Positions 8,535 through 17,197 of a stretch of DNA of 64,000 nt are shown here, piece by piece. The notes under the pieces are model-generated. The model saw only the letters and a list, made by a program, of their open reading frames with translations, did not search any database and was not told where the DNA came from. Origin of the DNA: JAJDZL01 sp965221175 (GTDB lineage: Bacteria > Pseudomonadota > Gammaproteobacteria > Arenicellales > JAJDZL01); the NCBI GenBank assembly GCA_965221175.1, contig OZ244867.1:682001-746000 (forward strand), in the 5' to 3' direction. A program made the translations under genes and the position numbers. Position 1 is the stretch's first letter. Every line of letters begins with the position of its first letter.

Positions 8535-8927
8535 TCAAACTCTTCTACGTTTTGGTGGTCGACAGCCATTATGAGGAATTGGAGTGACATCCGTAATTCT
8601 GCTAACTTCCAGGCCTGCAGCATTCAGTGCTCGAACCGCGGAATCTCGTCCTGGTCCTGGCCCGCAAACTTCAACGTCAATGTATTTCATTCCCATATCT
8701 ATGGCACTCTTTGCACAGTCTTCCGATGCCATCTGTGCTGCAAATGGCGTACTCTTACGTGATCCTTTGAAATCCATTTTGCCTGCAGTAGACCAGCAAA
8801 GTACGTTGCCCTGCCTGTCGCTAATTGTCACAATCGTGTTATTAAACGACGCATGAATATGCGCAATTCCTTCACTGACTGTGCGTTTAATTTTCGTTTT
8901 ACGTTTTCGAGATCGTGTTTTTGCCAC
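8535..8927 (-). CDS. rpsK: 30S ribosomal protein S11
   Basis: A 130-residue S11 of the small-subunit platform. The core has GIAHIHASFNNTIVTISDRQG and the C-terminus ends ITDVTPIPHNGCRPPKRRRV, both diagnostic. It sits 9 bases after rpsM and 13 before rpsD in the alpha operon. Confidence 0.98.
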   Translation of the reverse strand: MAKTRSRKRKTKIKRTVSEGIAHIHASFNNTIVTISDRQGNVLCWSTAGKMDFKGSRKSTPFAAQMASEDCAKSAIDMGMKYIDVEVCGPGPGRDSAVRALNAAGLEVSRITDVTPIPHNGCRPPKRRRV

Positions 8928-8936
8928 TTCAGCACC

Positions 8937-9293
8937 TTATTTCTTAATGGGCCTGCGTGGACCTTTGCGAGTTCTCGCATTGGTGGATGTTCGCTGCCCT
9001 CTTACCGGCAGTCCGCGCCGGTGTCGTATACCTCGATAACACCCTAGGTCCATCAACCGCTTGATATTCATTGAAACTTCTCTTCTGAGATCACCTTCAA
9101 TTTGATACTTCGCAACTTCAGCTCGAAGTTTTTCTGCTTCTTCGTCAGTGATGTCACGAACCTTTTTAGAAGGTTGAATTTGTGCATTTCCGCAAATGAC
9201 TTCCGCGGTGTTAATACCGATTCCGTAAATTGAAGTCAATGCGATTCGAATATGCTTCTGTACCGGTAAATTAATTCCTGCTATACGCGCCAA
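8937..9293 (-). CDS. rpsM: 30S ribosomal protein S13
   Basis: A 118-residue S13 of the small-subunit head. It begins MARIAGINLPVQKHIRIALT and contains RGIRHRRGLPVRGQRT near the C-terminus, as expected. It is the first gene after rpmJ, with a 63-base gap that in Escherichia would carry the S4 translational operator. Confidence 0.98.
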   Translation of the reverse strand: MARIAGINLPVQKHIRIALTSIYGIGINTAEVICGNAQIQPSKKVRDITDEEAEKLRAEVAKYQIEGDLRREVSMNIKRLMDLGCYRGIRHRRGLPVRGQRTSTNARTRKGPRRPIKK

Positions 9294-9356
9294 ATTGCTA
9301 CTCCTCGGTTAACGATAATCATGTATGACATTCGTAAAATTCATTGTGTGCTTTTG

Positions 9357-9473
9357 TTAACCCTGGCGTTGCTTGTGACGCGGGTCTGAACTGCAATTCA
9401 CTCGCAACACACCATTTCTTTTGAAAATTCTACAGTTACGACAAATTTTCTTGACTGATGCTCTCACTTTCAT
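9357..9473 (-). CDS. rpmJ: 50S ribosomal protein L36
   Basis: A 38-residue protein beginning MKVRASVKKICRNCRI and ending HKQRQG, the same length as Escherichia L36. Cys11, Cys14, Cys27 and His33 form the zinc-binding site, so this is the C+ form. It lies in the standard place between secY and rpsM. It was found by reading the gap between those genes directly. Confidence 0.96.
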   Translation of the reverse strand: MKVRASVKKICRNCRIFKRNGVLRVNCSSDPRHKQRQG

Positions 9474-9490
9474 ATCAGTTCTCCGTTGAG

Positions 9491-10834
9491 TTACCGGGTG
9501 ATGCCCAGTCCACCGGATATGGCAGACTTTTTCAACAGGCTTTCATATTGTCTCGACATCAGATGCGATTGCACCTGAGCAATCAAATCAAGCATAACGA
9601 CGACAATGATTAACAGCGAAGTTCCTCCAAAATAGAAAGGCACGCTCCACTGAACAACGAGAAACTCTGGAATCAGACAGACTACTACCAGATAAATCGC
9701 ACCTGCTAGTGTCAATCGAGACACTACCGTATCAATGTATTTAATTGATTGCGAACCAGGCCGTATGCCGGGAATGAATGCTCCAGATTTTTTTAGATTG
9801 TCGGCCATATCTTTCGGACTAAACACCAGAGCGGTGTAAAAGAAACAGAAAAATACAATCAATCCCGCATACAACAGCATGTATATCGGTTGCCCAGGCC
9901 CAATTCTTGTCGCAATGTCCTGCATCCATCCCATGCCTTCTGACTGGCCGAACCAGCTGCCGAGACTCACAGGGAACAGGATTATGCTGGATGCAAAAAT
10001 CGGCGGTATCACACCCGCCATGTTGATTTTTATCGGCAGATGGCTGGTTTGACCGGCAAGCATTTTTCGGCCCTGTTGCCGCTGTGCATAATTTACGGTT
10101 ATTCTCCTTTGTCCGCGTTCGAAGAATACCACACACCCAGTGATTAATATTGCGCCTACGAAAAGAAGAAGAACTCCGAGTGGCGAGAACGCACCGGTTC
10201 TAGCTAGCTCTAGTGTGCCCGCCACTGCTGAAGGTAAACCTGCAACAATACTGGCAAAGATCAGCAATGATATTCCGTTGCCTATACCACGTTCGGTAGT
10301 CTGTTCGCCGAGCCACACAAGAAACATTGTTCCGGTCACGAGACTCGCAACAGTCGTTAACTTGAATCCAATTCCAGGTGTTAGCACGACTGCACTGCCG
10401 CCTGCGACTTGACCTTCAATTGCAATCGCAATTCCCAATCCTTGGAATGTTGCAAGCAAAACGGTCCCATAGCGTGTGTATTCAGTTATTTTTCTACGTC
10501 CTGATTCGCCTTCTTTTTTCAGCTGCTCAAGCTGCGGAATTACCGCACTCATCATTTGCATAATGATCGATGCCGAAATATAGGGCATGACGCCGAGTGC
10601 AAAAACCGACAGCCTGGACAGTGCACCGCCAGAAAATACATTAAAAATATCAACAATAGAACCGCGCGTCTGCTCAAATAGTGCGGCGACTGCTACCGGG
10701 TCCACTCCTGGGACCGGTACGTGCGTGCCCATCCTGAATACAACCATTGCACCAAGAATGAAGAGTATTCTCATTTTCAACTCACTCAGAGTTCCAAGAC
10801 TCGGGAGTCGTCGTGATGGTCTGGGTGCTGCCAC
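9491..10834 (-). CDS. secY: Protein translocase subunit SecY
   Basis: A 447-residue integral membrane protein forming the Sec channel with SecE and SecG. Ten hydrophobic segments can be seen. The plug region has FRMGTHVPVPGVD near the N-terminus, and the cytoplasmic loop has the conserved ERGQRRITVNYAQRQQGRK. It lies at the end of the spc operon, 4 bases after rplO and before rpmJ. Confidence 0.97.
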   Translation of the reverse strand: MAAPRPSRRLPSLGTLSELKMRILFILGAMVVFRMGTHVPVPGVDPVAVAALFEQTRGSIVDIFNVFSGGALSRLSVFALGVMPYISASIIMQMMSAVIPQLEQLKKEGESGRRKITEYTRYGTVLLATFQGLGIAIAIEGQVAGGSAVVLTPGIGFKLTTVASLVTGTMFLVWLGEQTTERGIGNGISLLIFASIVAGLPSAVAGTLELARTGAFSPLGVLLLFVGAILITGCVVFFERGQRRITVNYAQRQQGRKMLAGQTSHLPIKINMAGVIPPIFASSIILFPVSLGSWFGQSEGMGWMQDIATRIGPGQPIYMLLYAGLIVFFCFFYTALVFSPKDMADNLKKSGAFIPGIRPGSQSIKYIDTVVSRLTLAGAIYLVVVCLIPEFLVVQWSVPFYFGGTSLLIIVVVMLDLIAQVQSHLMSRQYESLLKKSAISGGLGITR

Positions 10835-10838
10835 TGTA

Positions 10839-11279
10839 TTATTCCTCTATGATTTTGCCTTTTGCAGACTCAATCGCTGAACGCGCACCGGCCGATAATA
10901 GAAGTCCTTTTACCTTCACGCTTTTTTTGAGTTCGCCTGAAGCGATCACTTTAGCCTGCAGCGCGTTCTTGGAAATTATTCCGTTTTTCTTCAATGTTTC
11001 AAGATCCACTATTTTGCCAGCAAATTTTGCAAGATCGTCTAATCTGACCTGTGCAGTTAAATTCGTTGTCAAGGAATGGAAACCGCGTTTGGGCAACCGA
11101 CGCTTGAGCGGCATCTGTCCACCCTCAAACCCAGGTCTGACGCCGCCGCCCGAGCGGGAATTCTGACCTTTGTCGCCACGCCCGCATTTACTTCCATGCG
11201 TTGATCCTGCGCCTCGTCCAACTCGTTTTCGCTTTCTTCTTGCTCCCGGTGAGCTGCTTAGAATGATTCGATCTTCCAT
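10839..11279 (-). CDS. rplO: 50S ribosomal protein L15
   Basis: A 146-residue L15 with the glycine-rich KRVGRGAGSTHGSK and SRSGGGVRPGFEGGQMPL motifs. I chose the ATG at 11277-11279: it overlaps the rpmD stop as TGATG, has AGAGGTGA just upstream and begins MEDRIILSS. An in-frame GTG at 11297 would lie inside rpmD and has no added family similarity. Confidence 0.96.
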   Translation of the reverse strand: MEDRIILSSSPGARRKRKRVGRGAGSTHGSKCGRGDKGQNSRSGGGVRPGFEGGQMPLKRRLPKRGFHSLTTNLTAQVRLDDLAKFAGKIVDLETLKKNGIISKNALQAKVIASGELKKSVKVKGLLLSAGARSAIESAKGKIIEE

Positions 11280-11476
11280 CACTTCACCTCTTCGCACTCG
11301 ACCATGTAGGAAACCTTGCGAATCATGCCTCGAACCTCTGGGGTATCCTCAAGTTCACGAATGTGATTTATTCGACGTAATCCCAATCCGCGCACACAAG
11401 CCTTATGGTTTTCCAAACGGCCATTCATGCTACGAACAAGCTTGACTCTTATTTTTGCCTGTTTTTTCTTAGCCAT
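11279..11476 (-). CDS. rpmD: 50S ribosomal protein L30
   Basis: A 65-residue L30 with the core KIRVKLVRSMNGR and GLGLRRINHIRELEDTPEVRG. L30 is missing from some bacteria but present here at its usual spc position between rpsE and rplO. Its stop codon overlaps the rplO start by one base. Confidence 0.96.
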   Translation of the reverse strand: MAKKKQAKIRVKLVRSMNGRLENHKACVRGLGLRRINHIRELEDTPEVRGMIRKVSYMVECEEVK

Positions 11477-11504
11477 GTTTCAACACTTCAAACTGACTTT
11501 GTCT

Positions 11505-12011
11505 TCAGAAAATTTCATAGATTTTTTTAGAGCGTTTTGCTGCGATCTCTTTTGGGCTGCGAATAGACTGGAGTCCATTCACTGTTGCTCGTGCAACGTT
11601 TATTGCATTCGTTGTCCCAACTACCTTGGCCAGTACGTCACGAACTCCAGCGAGTTCGAAAATCAATCTCATGGTATCTCCTGCGATAATTCCTGTTCCA
11701 GTAGACGCTGGTCGCATGACAACTTTAGCTGCTCCATGTTTTCCGATGATTGGATACTGCAGAGTTCCATTTTTCAAGTGAATTCTGACCATATTGCCAC
11801 GAGCATTTTCAAATGATTTTTGTGCTGCCAGCGGAACTTCTCGGGCTTTGCCGATTCCTATGCCAACACGACCAGCACCGTCTCCAACAACTGTCAGTGC
11901 AGAAAATCCGAATATTCGTCCACCCTTGACAACTTTGGCAACACGACGAACATGGATCAATTGCTCCTTAATTTCGTCTCGAGCCAGATTATCATGTTCA
12001 CTAATAGCCAT
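11505..12011 (-). CDS. rpsE: 30S ribosomal protein S5
   Basis: A 168-residue S5. The N-terminal double-stranded RNA-binding-like domain has KVVKGGRIFGFSALTVVGDG, and the C-terminal domain has RPASTGTGIIAGDTMRLIFE. S5 helps maintain decoding accuracy. It lies between rplR and rpmD in the spc operon. Confidence 0.98.
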   Translation of the reverse strand: MAISEHDNLARDEIKEQLIHVRRVAKVVKGGRIFGFSALTVVGDGAGRVGIGIGKAREVPLAAQKSFENARGNMVRIHLKNGTLQYPIIGKHGAAKVVMRPASTGTGIIAGDTMRLIFELAGVRDVLAKVVGTTNAINVARATVNGLQSIRSPKEIAAKRSKKIYEIF

Positions 12012-12029
12012 GATTTATTTATTCCTATA

Positions 12030-12386
12030 TTAGATTGTCAGTCCTGCTTCTCGAGCAGCATCCGCGAGCATTTTTACTCTTCCGTGGTATCGATGTCCTG
12101 AGCGGTCAAAGCCAATCGATTCGATTTTTTCATTTTTAGCACGTTCTGCAATTTGCGTGCCAACGAGTTTTGCAGCTTCCACATTACCGCCGTATTTCAA
12201 TTGTTTACGCAGTTCCGGTTCTGTGGATGAAGCACTCACAATTGTGCGATCCCCATCCGGCGAAATTATCTGTGCATAAATATGTTGCGCGGAGCGATAT
12301 ACGCACAATCGATGTTTTCCGTGCAATTTCAATCGCGCACGGGTTTTTCTAGCTCTGCGTAACCGGTTACTTTTCTTATTGCTCAT
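12030..12386 (-). CDS. rplR: 50S ribosomal protein L18
   Basis: A 118-residue L18, the 5S rRNA-binding protein of the central protuberance. The core HRLCVYRSAQHIYAQIISPDG and the C-terminal FDRSGHRYHGRVKMLADAAREAGL are diagnostic. It lies 3 bases after rplF. Confidence 0.98.
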   Translation of the reverse strand: MSNKKSNRLRRARKTRARLKLHGKHRLCVYRSAQHIYAQIISPDGDRTIVSASSTEPELRKQLKYGGNVEAAKLVGTQIAERAKNEKIESIGFDRSGHRYHGRVKMLADAAREAGLTI

Positions 12387-12389
12387 TTT

Positions 12390-12938
12390 CTAACCAACAC
12401 TCTTAGCCTGTTTTCTACGAATTCTTTCATTGGAATAACGCACTCCCTTACCTTTATATGGTTCTGGGGGACGCATTCTACGTATATCAGCGGCAACTTG
12501 ACCAACAACCTGTTTGTCAATGCCTAGCACCGTGAGTTCGACCTGCGAACTGGATTCAGACTTGATTTCAAAAGTGATTCCGTCCGGCGCCTGATAAGTA
12601 ATCGGATGTGAATATCCAAGCGAAAGAACTAAATTGGATCCATCCACCTGTGCTCGATAACCAGTGCCGACCAAAGTCAAGTCAATCTGAAATCCAGTGG
12701 TGACCCCTGCAACCATATTGTTGACTAGTGAACGAAATGTTCCGGACATAGCACGTGACTTGACGCTGGAATTCCGAGCTTTTACCACAACACTATTTTC
12801 TTCGCTGGAGATTTTCACCAACGGGTGTAGCGCCATATCCAGACTTCCTTTGGGTCCCTTGACCGCAACCATGCCTCCAGATATATCCACCTGGACACCA
12901 CTTGGGATTACTACAGGCTCTTTGGCAACTCTTGACAC
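12390..12938 (-). CDS. rplF: 50S ribosomal protein L6 (probable GTG start)
   Basis: An L6 of about 182 residues made of two similar domains, with PPEPYKGKGVRYSNE near the C-terminus. I place the start at the GTG at 12936-12938. It gives MSRVAKEPVVIPSGV, matching the universal L6 N-terminus, and has GGAG nine bases upstream. The ATG at 12953, five codons earlier, directly abuts the rpsH stop and has no ribosome-binding site of its own. The choice changes the protein by only five residues. Confidence 0.95.
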   Translation of the reverse strand: MSRVAKEPVVIPSGVQVDISGGMVAVKGPKGSLDMALHPLVKISSEENSVVVKARNSSVKSRAMSGTFRSLVNNMVAGVTTGFQIDLTLVGTGYRAQVDGSNLVLSLGYSHPITYQAPDGITFEIKSESSSQVELTVLGIDKQVVGQVAADIRRMRPPEPYKGKGVRYSNERIRRKQAKSVG

Positions 12939-12953
12939 AATTCTAATCTCCAT

Positions 12954-13343
12954 CTAACTAACCGTGCAGATCACTTCACCACCGACGCCGCTCGCTTTAG
13001 CTTCCTTTGCCGTTACAACACCCTTTGACGTGGAAACAATTGCTATACCCAAACCCCCGCTGACTGAGGGGAAATCGTCAATTCCTCGATATATTCGTCT
13101 TCCAGGTTTACTGACTCGGTCAATGCTCTCAATCACTGGGCGTTCCTGATAATATTTCAGCTTAATATGCAACTTCTGTTCGTCTAATTCGGCATCATAG
13201 TCGAGAATGTAGCCTTCCTTTTTCAGCACTTTCGCAATCTCAGTTTTTACTCGCGAAAGAGGCATGGAAACACTGACACGTTTCGCATGTTGGGCATTGC
13301 GAATTCGAGTCAGCATATCTGCAATCGGGTCAGTCATTGACAT
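12954..13343 (-). CDS. rpsH: 30S ribosomal protein S8
   Basis: A 129-residue S8 beginning MSMTDPIADMLTRIRNAQ, the family hallmark, with SVSGGLGIAIVSTSKGVVT near the C-terminus. In Escherichia S8 binds its own operon near rplE to repress translation. It lies 42 bases after rpsN. Confidence 0.98.
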   Translation of the reverse strand: MSMTDPIADMLTRIRNAQHAKRVSVSMPLSRVKTEIAKVLKKEGYILDYDAELDEQKLHIKLKYYQERPVIESIDRVSKPGRRIYRGIDDFPSVSGGLGIAIVSTSKGVVTAKEAKASGVGGEVICTVS

Positions 13344-13385
13344 GTGAAATCTTCTCCGTCAGTGTGTGTTCGAGATTTAACCGCA

Positions 13386-13691
13386 TTACCAACTCGCCTT
13401 GGTTACACCAGGGGCTTCACCCTGCATGATGATTTCTCGCAATTTGTTTCGCCCCAATCCGAACCTGCGGTAGTATCCCCGTGGCCGCCCAGTCAATCCG
13501 CAACGATTTCGTTGTCGGATTTTGCTGCTATCGCGAGGCAGTTTTTGCAATTCCATCACTACCTGCATTCGTTCTTCCAAGGTCAGCGAGGGGTCGATCA
13601 CTCTTTTTTTGATCGCAGCCCGGCGCTCGACAAATTTCTTCATCATGTATTGTCTTTTGACTTCACGAGCCAGCATTGACTTTTTTGCCAT
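13386..13691 (-). CDS. rpsN: 30S ribosomal protein S14 (zinc-free form)
   Basis: A 101-residue S14 of the long, zinc-free type. Where the short form has two CxxC pairs it has a single cysteine in RNRCGLTGRPRGYYR. The long form in the spc operon is usual for gammaproteobacteria. It lies 2 bases after rplE. Confidence 0.98.
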   Translation of the reverse strand: MAKKSMLAREVKRQYMMKKFVERRAAIKKRVIDPSLTLEERMQVVMELQKLPRDSSKIRQRNRCGLTGRPRGYYRRFGLGRNKLREIIMQGEAPGVTKASW

Positions 13692-13693
13692 CT

Positions 13694-14251
13694 CTAGTTC
13701 TGCCTCAATGGAAAATTAAAGCCTCTCAACAGTGCTTCTGCTTCTTCGTCATTGACTGCTGATGTGGTAATAGTAATATCCAGACCGCGAATCACATCCA
13801 CGCTGTCATAGTTAATCTCTGGAAACACAATTTGTTCCTTTACGCCGAATGAATAATTTCCTCGACCGTCAAAAGACTTTGCCGACAGCCCGCGAAAATC
13901 TCGAATTCTTGGTATTGCAATGGAAATTAATCGATCCAGAAATTCATACATTCGATCTCTTCTCAGAGTCACCATACATCCGATTTCAAATCCTTCCCTA
14001 ATCTTAAATGCTGCAATCGCTCGTTTGGCTTTTGTTACAACGGCTTTTTGGCCGGCAATCATCTCTAGATCGCCGCGGGCGTTAGGAATCAGATTTTTGT
14101 CCTTTTTTGCAACCGCATCTCCTACTCCCATGTTCAGGGTAATTTTCGTTATCTTGGGAACTCGCATGGAGTTTTCGTAGGCAAACTGTTCCTTCAATTT
14201 TTGAAACAATTCTTCCTTGTAAAATTTTTCGAGTCTGGTAAGTTCAGCCAT
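13694..14251 (-). CDS. rplE: 50S ribosomal protein L5
   Basis: A 185-residue L5 that binds 5S rRNA. It contains PKITKITLNMGVGDAVAKKD and the C-terminal GLDITITTSAVNDEEAEALL. It is a few residues longer than the Escherichia protein. It lies between rplX and rpsN. Confidence 0.98.
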   Translation of the reverse strand: MAELTRLEKFYKEELFQKLKEQFAYENSMRVPKITKITLNMGVGDAVAKKDKNLIPNARGDLEMIAGQKAVVTKAKRAIAAFKIREGFEIGCMVTLRRDRMYEFLDRLISIAIPRIRDFRGLSAKSFDGRGNYSFGVKEQIVFPEINYDSVDVIRGLDITITTSAVNDEEAEALLRGFNFPLRQN

Positions 14252-14262
14252 CCGTCATTTAC

Positions 14263-14580
14263 CTAATTCAATACTTCGCCATTCGATTTGAAGTAGCGAA
14301 CTTTAGTTCCATCTCCTAAATTTCGGAATCCAATTCGATCGCCTTTTCCTGTTGCAGGATTGTACAAAGCAAGATTCGACAGCCGTATTGGCGCTTCCTT
14401 GGATAGGATGCCGCCAGCCTGATTGGCATTCGGGTTCGGTCTAGTGTGACGCTTCACGACATTGACGTCATTTACCCGAGCACGCAATCCATCTGAGGAA
14501 ATATCGAGAACCGTGCCGCGTTTACCGCGATCTTTCCCCGCAATGACGATCACATCATCTCCTTTTCTGATCTTTTTCAT
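14263..14580 (-). CDS. rplX: 50S ribosomal protein L24
   Basis: A 105-residue L24, an assembly initiator protein, with an N-terminal KOW motif (KGDDVIVIAGKDRGKRGTVL) and the VVKRHTRPNPNANQAGGI segment. It lies 9 bases after rplN. Confidence 0.98.
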   Translation of the reverse strand: MKKIRKGDDVIVIAGKDRGKRGTVLDISSDGLRARVNDVNVVKRHTRPNPNANQAGGILSKEAPIRLSNLALYNPATGKGDRIGFRNLGDGTKVRYFKSNGEVLN

Positions 14581-14589
14581 AATCGTAGA

Positions 14590-14958
14590 TTAAATTACTT
14601 CTGGTGCAAGCGATACGATGCGCATAAATTTTTCTGTTCGCAACTCACGTGTTACCGGACCGAAAATTCTTGTTCCAACCGGCTGCAACTGTGCGTTCAG
14701 AAGGACGACAGCATTCCGATCAAAGCGAATCAAAGAACCATCGGGTCGGCGTACGCCTTTCTTAGTTCGCACGACGACTGCAAAAAAAACGTCGCCCTTG
14801 CGTACTCGACTGTTTGGAATCGCTTCCTTAATTGTGATCCGAATAACGTCACCGATTCCTGCATACCGACGCTTGGAACCTCCAAGCACTTTGATGCACT
14901 GAACTCGTTTGGCTCCACTGTTATCAGCCACTTCAAGCATACTCTGCATTTGAATCAT
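14590..14958 (-). CDS. rplN: 50S ribosomal protein L14
   Basis: A 122-residue L14, first gene of the spc operon. It begins MIQMQSMLEVADNSGAKRVQ and ends in RELRTEKFMRIVSLAPEVI, both conserved. A 19-base gap separates it from rpsQ, so no separate spc promoter is evident. Confidence 0.98.
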   Translation of the reverse strand: MIQMQSMLEVADNSGAKRVQCIKVLGGSKRRYAGIGDVIRITIKEAIPNSRVRKGDVFFAVVVRTKKGVRRPDGSLIRFDRNAVVLLNAQLQPVGTRIFGPVTRELRTEKFMRIVSLAPEVI

Positions 14959-14977
14959 GATGAAACTTCTCCTAAAC

Positions 14978-15241
14978 TCAACTAGAACCGTTTCCCAAAA
15001 TTTTCACCAGCCGCCAGCTCTTCTTCTTGGACAATGGCCGGCACTCCTGAATCAGAACTTTGTCATTCTCCTTACAGCTATTATCTTCATCGTGTGCATA
15101 AAGCTTTGTGATCCGCTTGACGAACTTTCTATAAAGCGGATGGGCAACTTTTCTCTCGATCAGTACAGTAATTGTCTTGTCCATTCGAGCACTGACAACG
15201 ACGCCTGGAACCGTACGGGATTTTCCTGTCTCAGACTGCAT
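14978..15241 (-). CDS. rpsQ: 30S ribosomal protein S17
   Basis: An 87-residue S17 of the OB fold, with VVSARMDKTITVLIERKVAHPLY and the C-terminal ECRPLSKKKSWRLVKIL. It is the last S10-operon gene, 4 bases after rpmC. Confidence 0.97.
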   Translation of the reverse strand: MQSETGKSRTVPGVVVSARMDKTITVLIERKVAHPLYRKFVKRITKLYAHDEDNSCKENDKVLIQECRPLSKKKSWRLVKILGNGSS

Positions 15242-15245
15242 TCAT

Positions 15246-15443
15246 TCACTCACTATTTTGTTTCTCGTTTAGGATTGTTTTTATCCTTGCAATATCTTTT
15301 CGGTCTTCTTTGATTCTAGCTGTATTCGCGATTTGTTCGGTACTTTTCTGAATTCGAGTTTCCAGCTGAGAACGCCTCAGTTCCAGCAACTGTTTCTTCA
15401 ATTCCTCGCGAGTCTTAGCACGAAGTTCCTTTGCCGCAATCAT
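15246..15443 (-). CDS. rpmC: 50S ribosomal protein L29
   Basis: A 65-residue two-helix protein beginning MIAAKELRAKTREELKKQLL, with the C-terminal KEDRKDIARIKTILNEK motif of L29, near the tunnel exit. Its ATG overlaps the rplP stop by one base (TAATG). Confidence 0.96.
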   Translation of the reverse strand: MIAAKELRAKTREELKKQLLELRRSQLETRIQKSTEQIANTARIKEDRKDIARIKTILNEKQNSE

Positions 15444-15856
15444 TACAATCCCTGTCGTTTTGAGAACGTGGTACGTACAGATAGTTTTGCACCGGCCCGA
15501 CGAAAAGCTTCACGAGCCATAGTTTCAGTAACCCCTTCAATCTCATAAAGCATGTGTCCAGGCTTGATTACGGACACCCAGAACTCGGGATTTCCTTTCC
15601 CTTTTCCCATACGAACTTCCAAGGGTTTCTTTGATACAGGCTTGTCCGGAAAAATTCGAATCCAAAGTTTGCCGCCTCGTCTAACGTAACGGTTTATGGC
15701 TCGACGACCTGATTCAATTTCTCTGGCAGTGATCCGGCCTCGTGTAGTCGCCTTGAGTCCAAAGTCTCCAAAACTGACAAGATTGCCTCTTGTCGCCAAG
15801 CCTCGATTTCTGCCCTTCTGCTGTTTGCGATATTTTGTTCGTTTTGGCTGTAACAT
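15443..15856 (-). CDS. rplP: 50S ribosomal protein L16
   Basis: A 137-residue L16 beginning MLQPKRTKYRKQQKGRNRGL, with the conserved RITAREIESGRRAINRYVRR and RMGKGKGNPEFWVSVIKPG. It lies near the peptidyl-transferase centre, 15 bases after rpsC in the operon. Confidence 0.98.
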   Translation of the reverse strand: MLQPKRTKYRKQQKGRNRGLATRGNLVSFGDFGLKATTRGRITAREIESGRRAINRYVRRGGKLWIRIFPDKPVSKKPLEVRMGKGKGNPEFWVSVIKPGHMLYEIEGVTETMAREAFRRAGAKLSVRTTFSKRQGL

Positions 15857-15871
15857 GATTTTTCATCTAGA

Positions 15872-16549
15872 TTATGATTCTTTAGCAGGTTTTTCAGTTT
15901 CTAAAGATTTTCCACGTTTATCCTGGAATACTTCACCTGTAAATATCCATACTTTAACTCCAAGCACTCCATATGTTGTGTGTGCTTCTGCCAAACCGTA
16001 ATCTACATTGGCTCGAAAGGTATGCAAAGGCACTCTACCCTCGCGGTACCATTCAGTACGGGCAATCTCAGCCCCATTCAACCTGCCAGCGATCATCACT
16101 TTAACGCCAAGTGCACCGACCCTAATGGAATTTTGCACTGCACGCTTCATCGCACGGCGGAACATCATGCGTTTTTCCAGTTGCTGGCAGATGTTTTCTG
16201 CAACCAGTTTCGCATTCAGATCGGGCTTACGAATCTCTTCAACGGAAACCGTTACAGGTGCACCGTTGATTTCTGTCAACTGACGTCTCAAATTGCCAAT
16301 ATCTTCCCCTTTCTTGCCGATTACAGTTCCAGGTCTCGCAGTGTGGATGACGACTTTCATGTTCTGTGCCGGTCGTTCAATCGTAATATTACTGATTGCA
16401 GCATTCGACAGCTTCTTGCGAATGAAGTCTCGAACACGTAAATCTTCTCTCAGATTATGTGCATAAGCGCTGCCTGTGGCATACCATCGTGAACTCCAAT
16501 CGGACGTGATACCTAGCCGAATACCAACCGGATGTACTTTCTGACCCAT
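15872..16549 (-). CDS. rpsC: 30S ribosomal protein S3
   Basis: A 225-residue S3 lining the mRNA entry site. It begins MGQKVHPVGIRLGITSDWSS. The KH domain carries the TARPGTVIGKKGEDI loop, and the C-terminal half has GALGVKVMIAGRLNGAEIAR. It lies between rplV and rplP. Confidence 0.98.
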   Translation of the reverse strand: MGQKVHPVGIRLGITSDWSSRWYATGSAYAHNLREDLRVRDFIRKKLSNAAISNITIERPAQNMKVVIHTARPGTVIGKKGEDIGNLRRQLTEINGAPVTVSVEEIRKPDLNAKLVAENICQQLEKRMMFRRAMKRAVQNSIRVGALGVKVMIAGRLNGAEIARTEWYREGRVPLHTFRANVDYGLAEAHTTYGVLGVKVWIFTGEVFQDKRGKSLETEKPAKES

Positions 16550-16563
16550 ACTCTATCTCTCCG

Positions 16564-16896
16564 TCATTCGTCTGATACGACGATCGTGATATGGCTGTTT
16601 CTCTTCTGAATTCGATTGACTCGACCTCTAGCCCTGGGGCGCCATCGCTTTAACATTTTCGATTGATCAACAAAAGCCGAATGAACATAAAGTTCATCAA
16701 TATTCGCATCGTTATTGGTTTCTGCGTTGGCAATTGCCGAATCAAGCGTCTTCAACACCAGTTTTGCGGCTTTTTTTGTACTGAACGCCAATACATCTCG
16801 TGCCTGTTCTACCTGAAGGCGGCGAATTTGATCCACAATCAAGCGACACTTATACGGTGATGACCGAACATAACGTGAAACTGCCCTGACCTGCAC
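16564..16896 (-). CDS. rplV: 50S ribosomal protein L22
   Basis: A 110-residue L22 whose beta-hairpin reaches into the exit tunnel. The region ending in RWRPRARGRVNRIQKRNSHI is the conserved hairpin and C-terminus. It lies between rpsS and rpsC. Confidence 0.97.
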   Translation of the reverse strand: MQVRAVSRYVRSSPYKCRLIVDQIRRLQVEQARDVLAFSTKKAAKLVLKTLDSAIANAETNNDANIDELYVHSAFVDQSKMLKRWRPRARGRVNRIQKRNSHITIVVSDE

Positions 16897-16908
16897 TTCT
16901 ATCGTCTC

Positions 16909-17181
16909 CTATCTTACCTTTCGATCCGCAGCATGCCCTTTGAACGTTCGCGTTGGTGCGAACTCTCCAAGTTTATGACCAACCATATTCTCAGTAATCA
17001 GTATCGGCACGTGATGACGTCCGTTGTGAACGGCTATCGTAAGCCCGATGAAATCCGGCATGATGGTTGATCTCCTTGACCATGTCCGAATTGGCTGTCG
17101 ACGGTTTTTTGCCCGTGCTTCCTGAACTTTCGCCCATAGGAAATGGTCTACGAACGGGCCTTTTTTGACTGATCTGCTCAT
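16909..17181 (-). CDS. rpsS: 30S ribosomal protein S19
   Basis: A 90-residue S19 beginning MSRSVKKGPFVDHFL, with VHNGRHHVPILITENMVGHK and the C-terminal FAPTRTFKGHAADRK. It pairs with S13 in the small-subunit head. Confidence 0.98.
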   Translation of the reverse strand: MSRSVKKGPFVDHFLWAKVQEARAKNRRQPIRTWSRRSTIMPDFIGLTIAVHNGRHHVPILITENMVGHKLGEFAPTRTFKGHAADRKVR

Positions 17182-17197
17182 TTGGATGCCTCGCTCT

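Noticed and set aside
8247..8762. A 171-codon plus-strand frame across rpsD and rpsK
   Set aside because: It is antisense to two certain ribosomal genes and has no family similarity.
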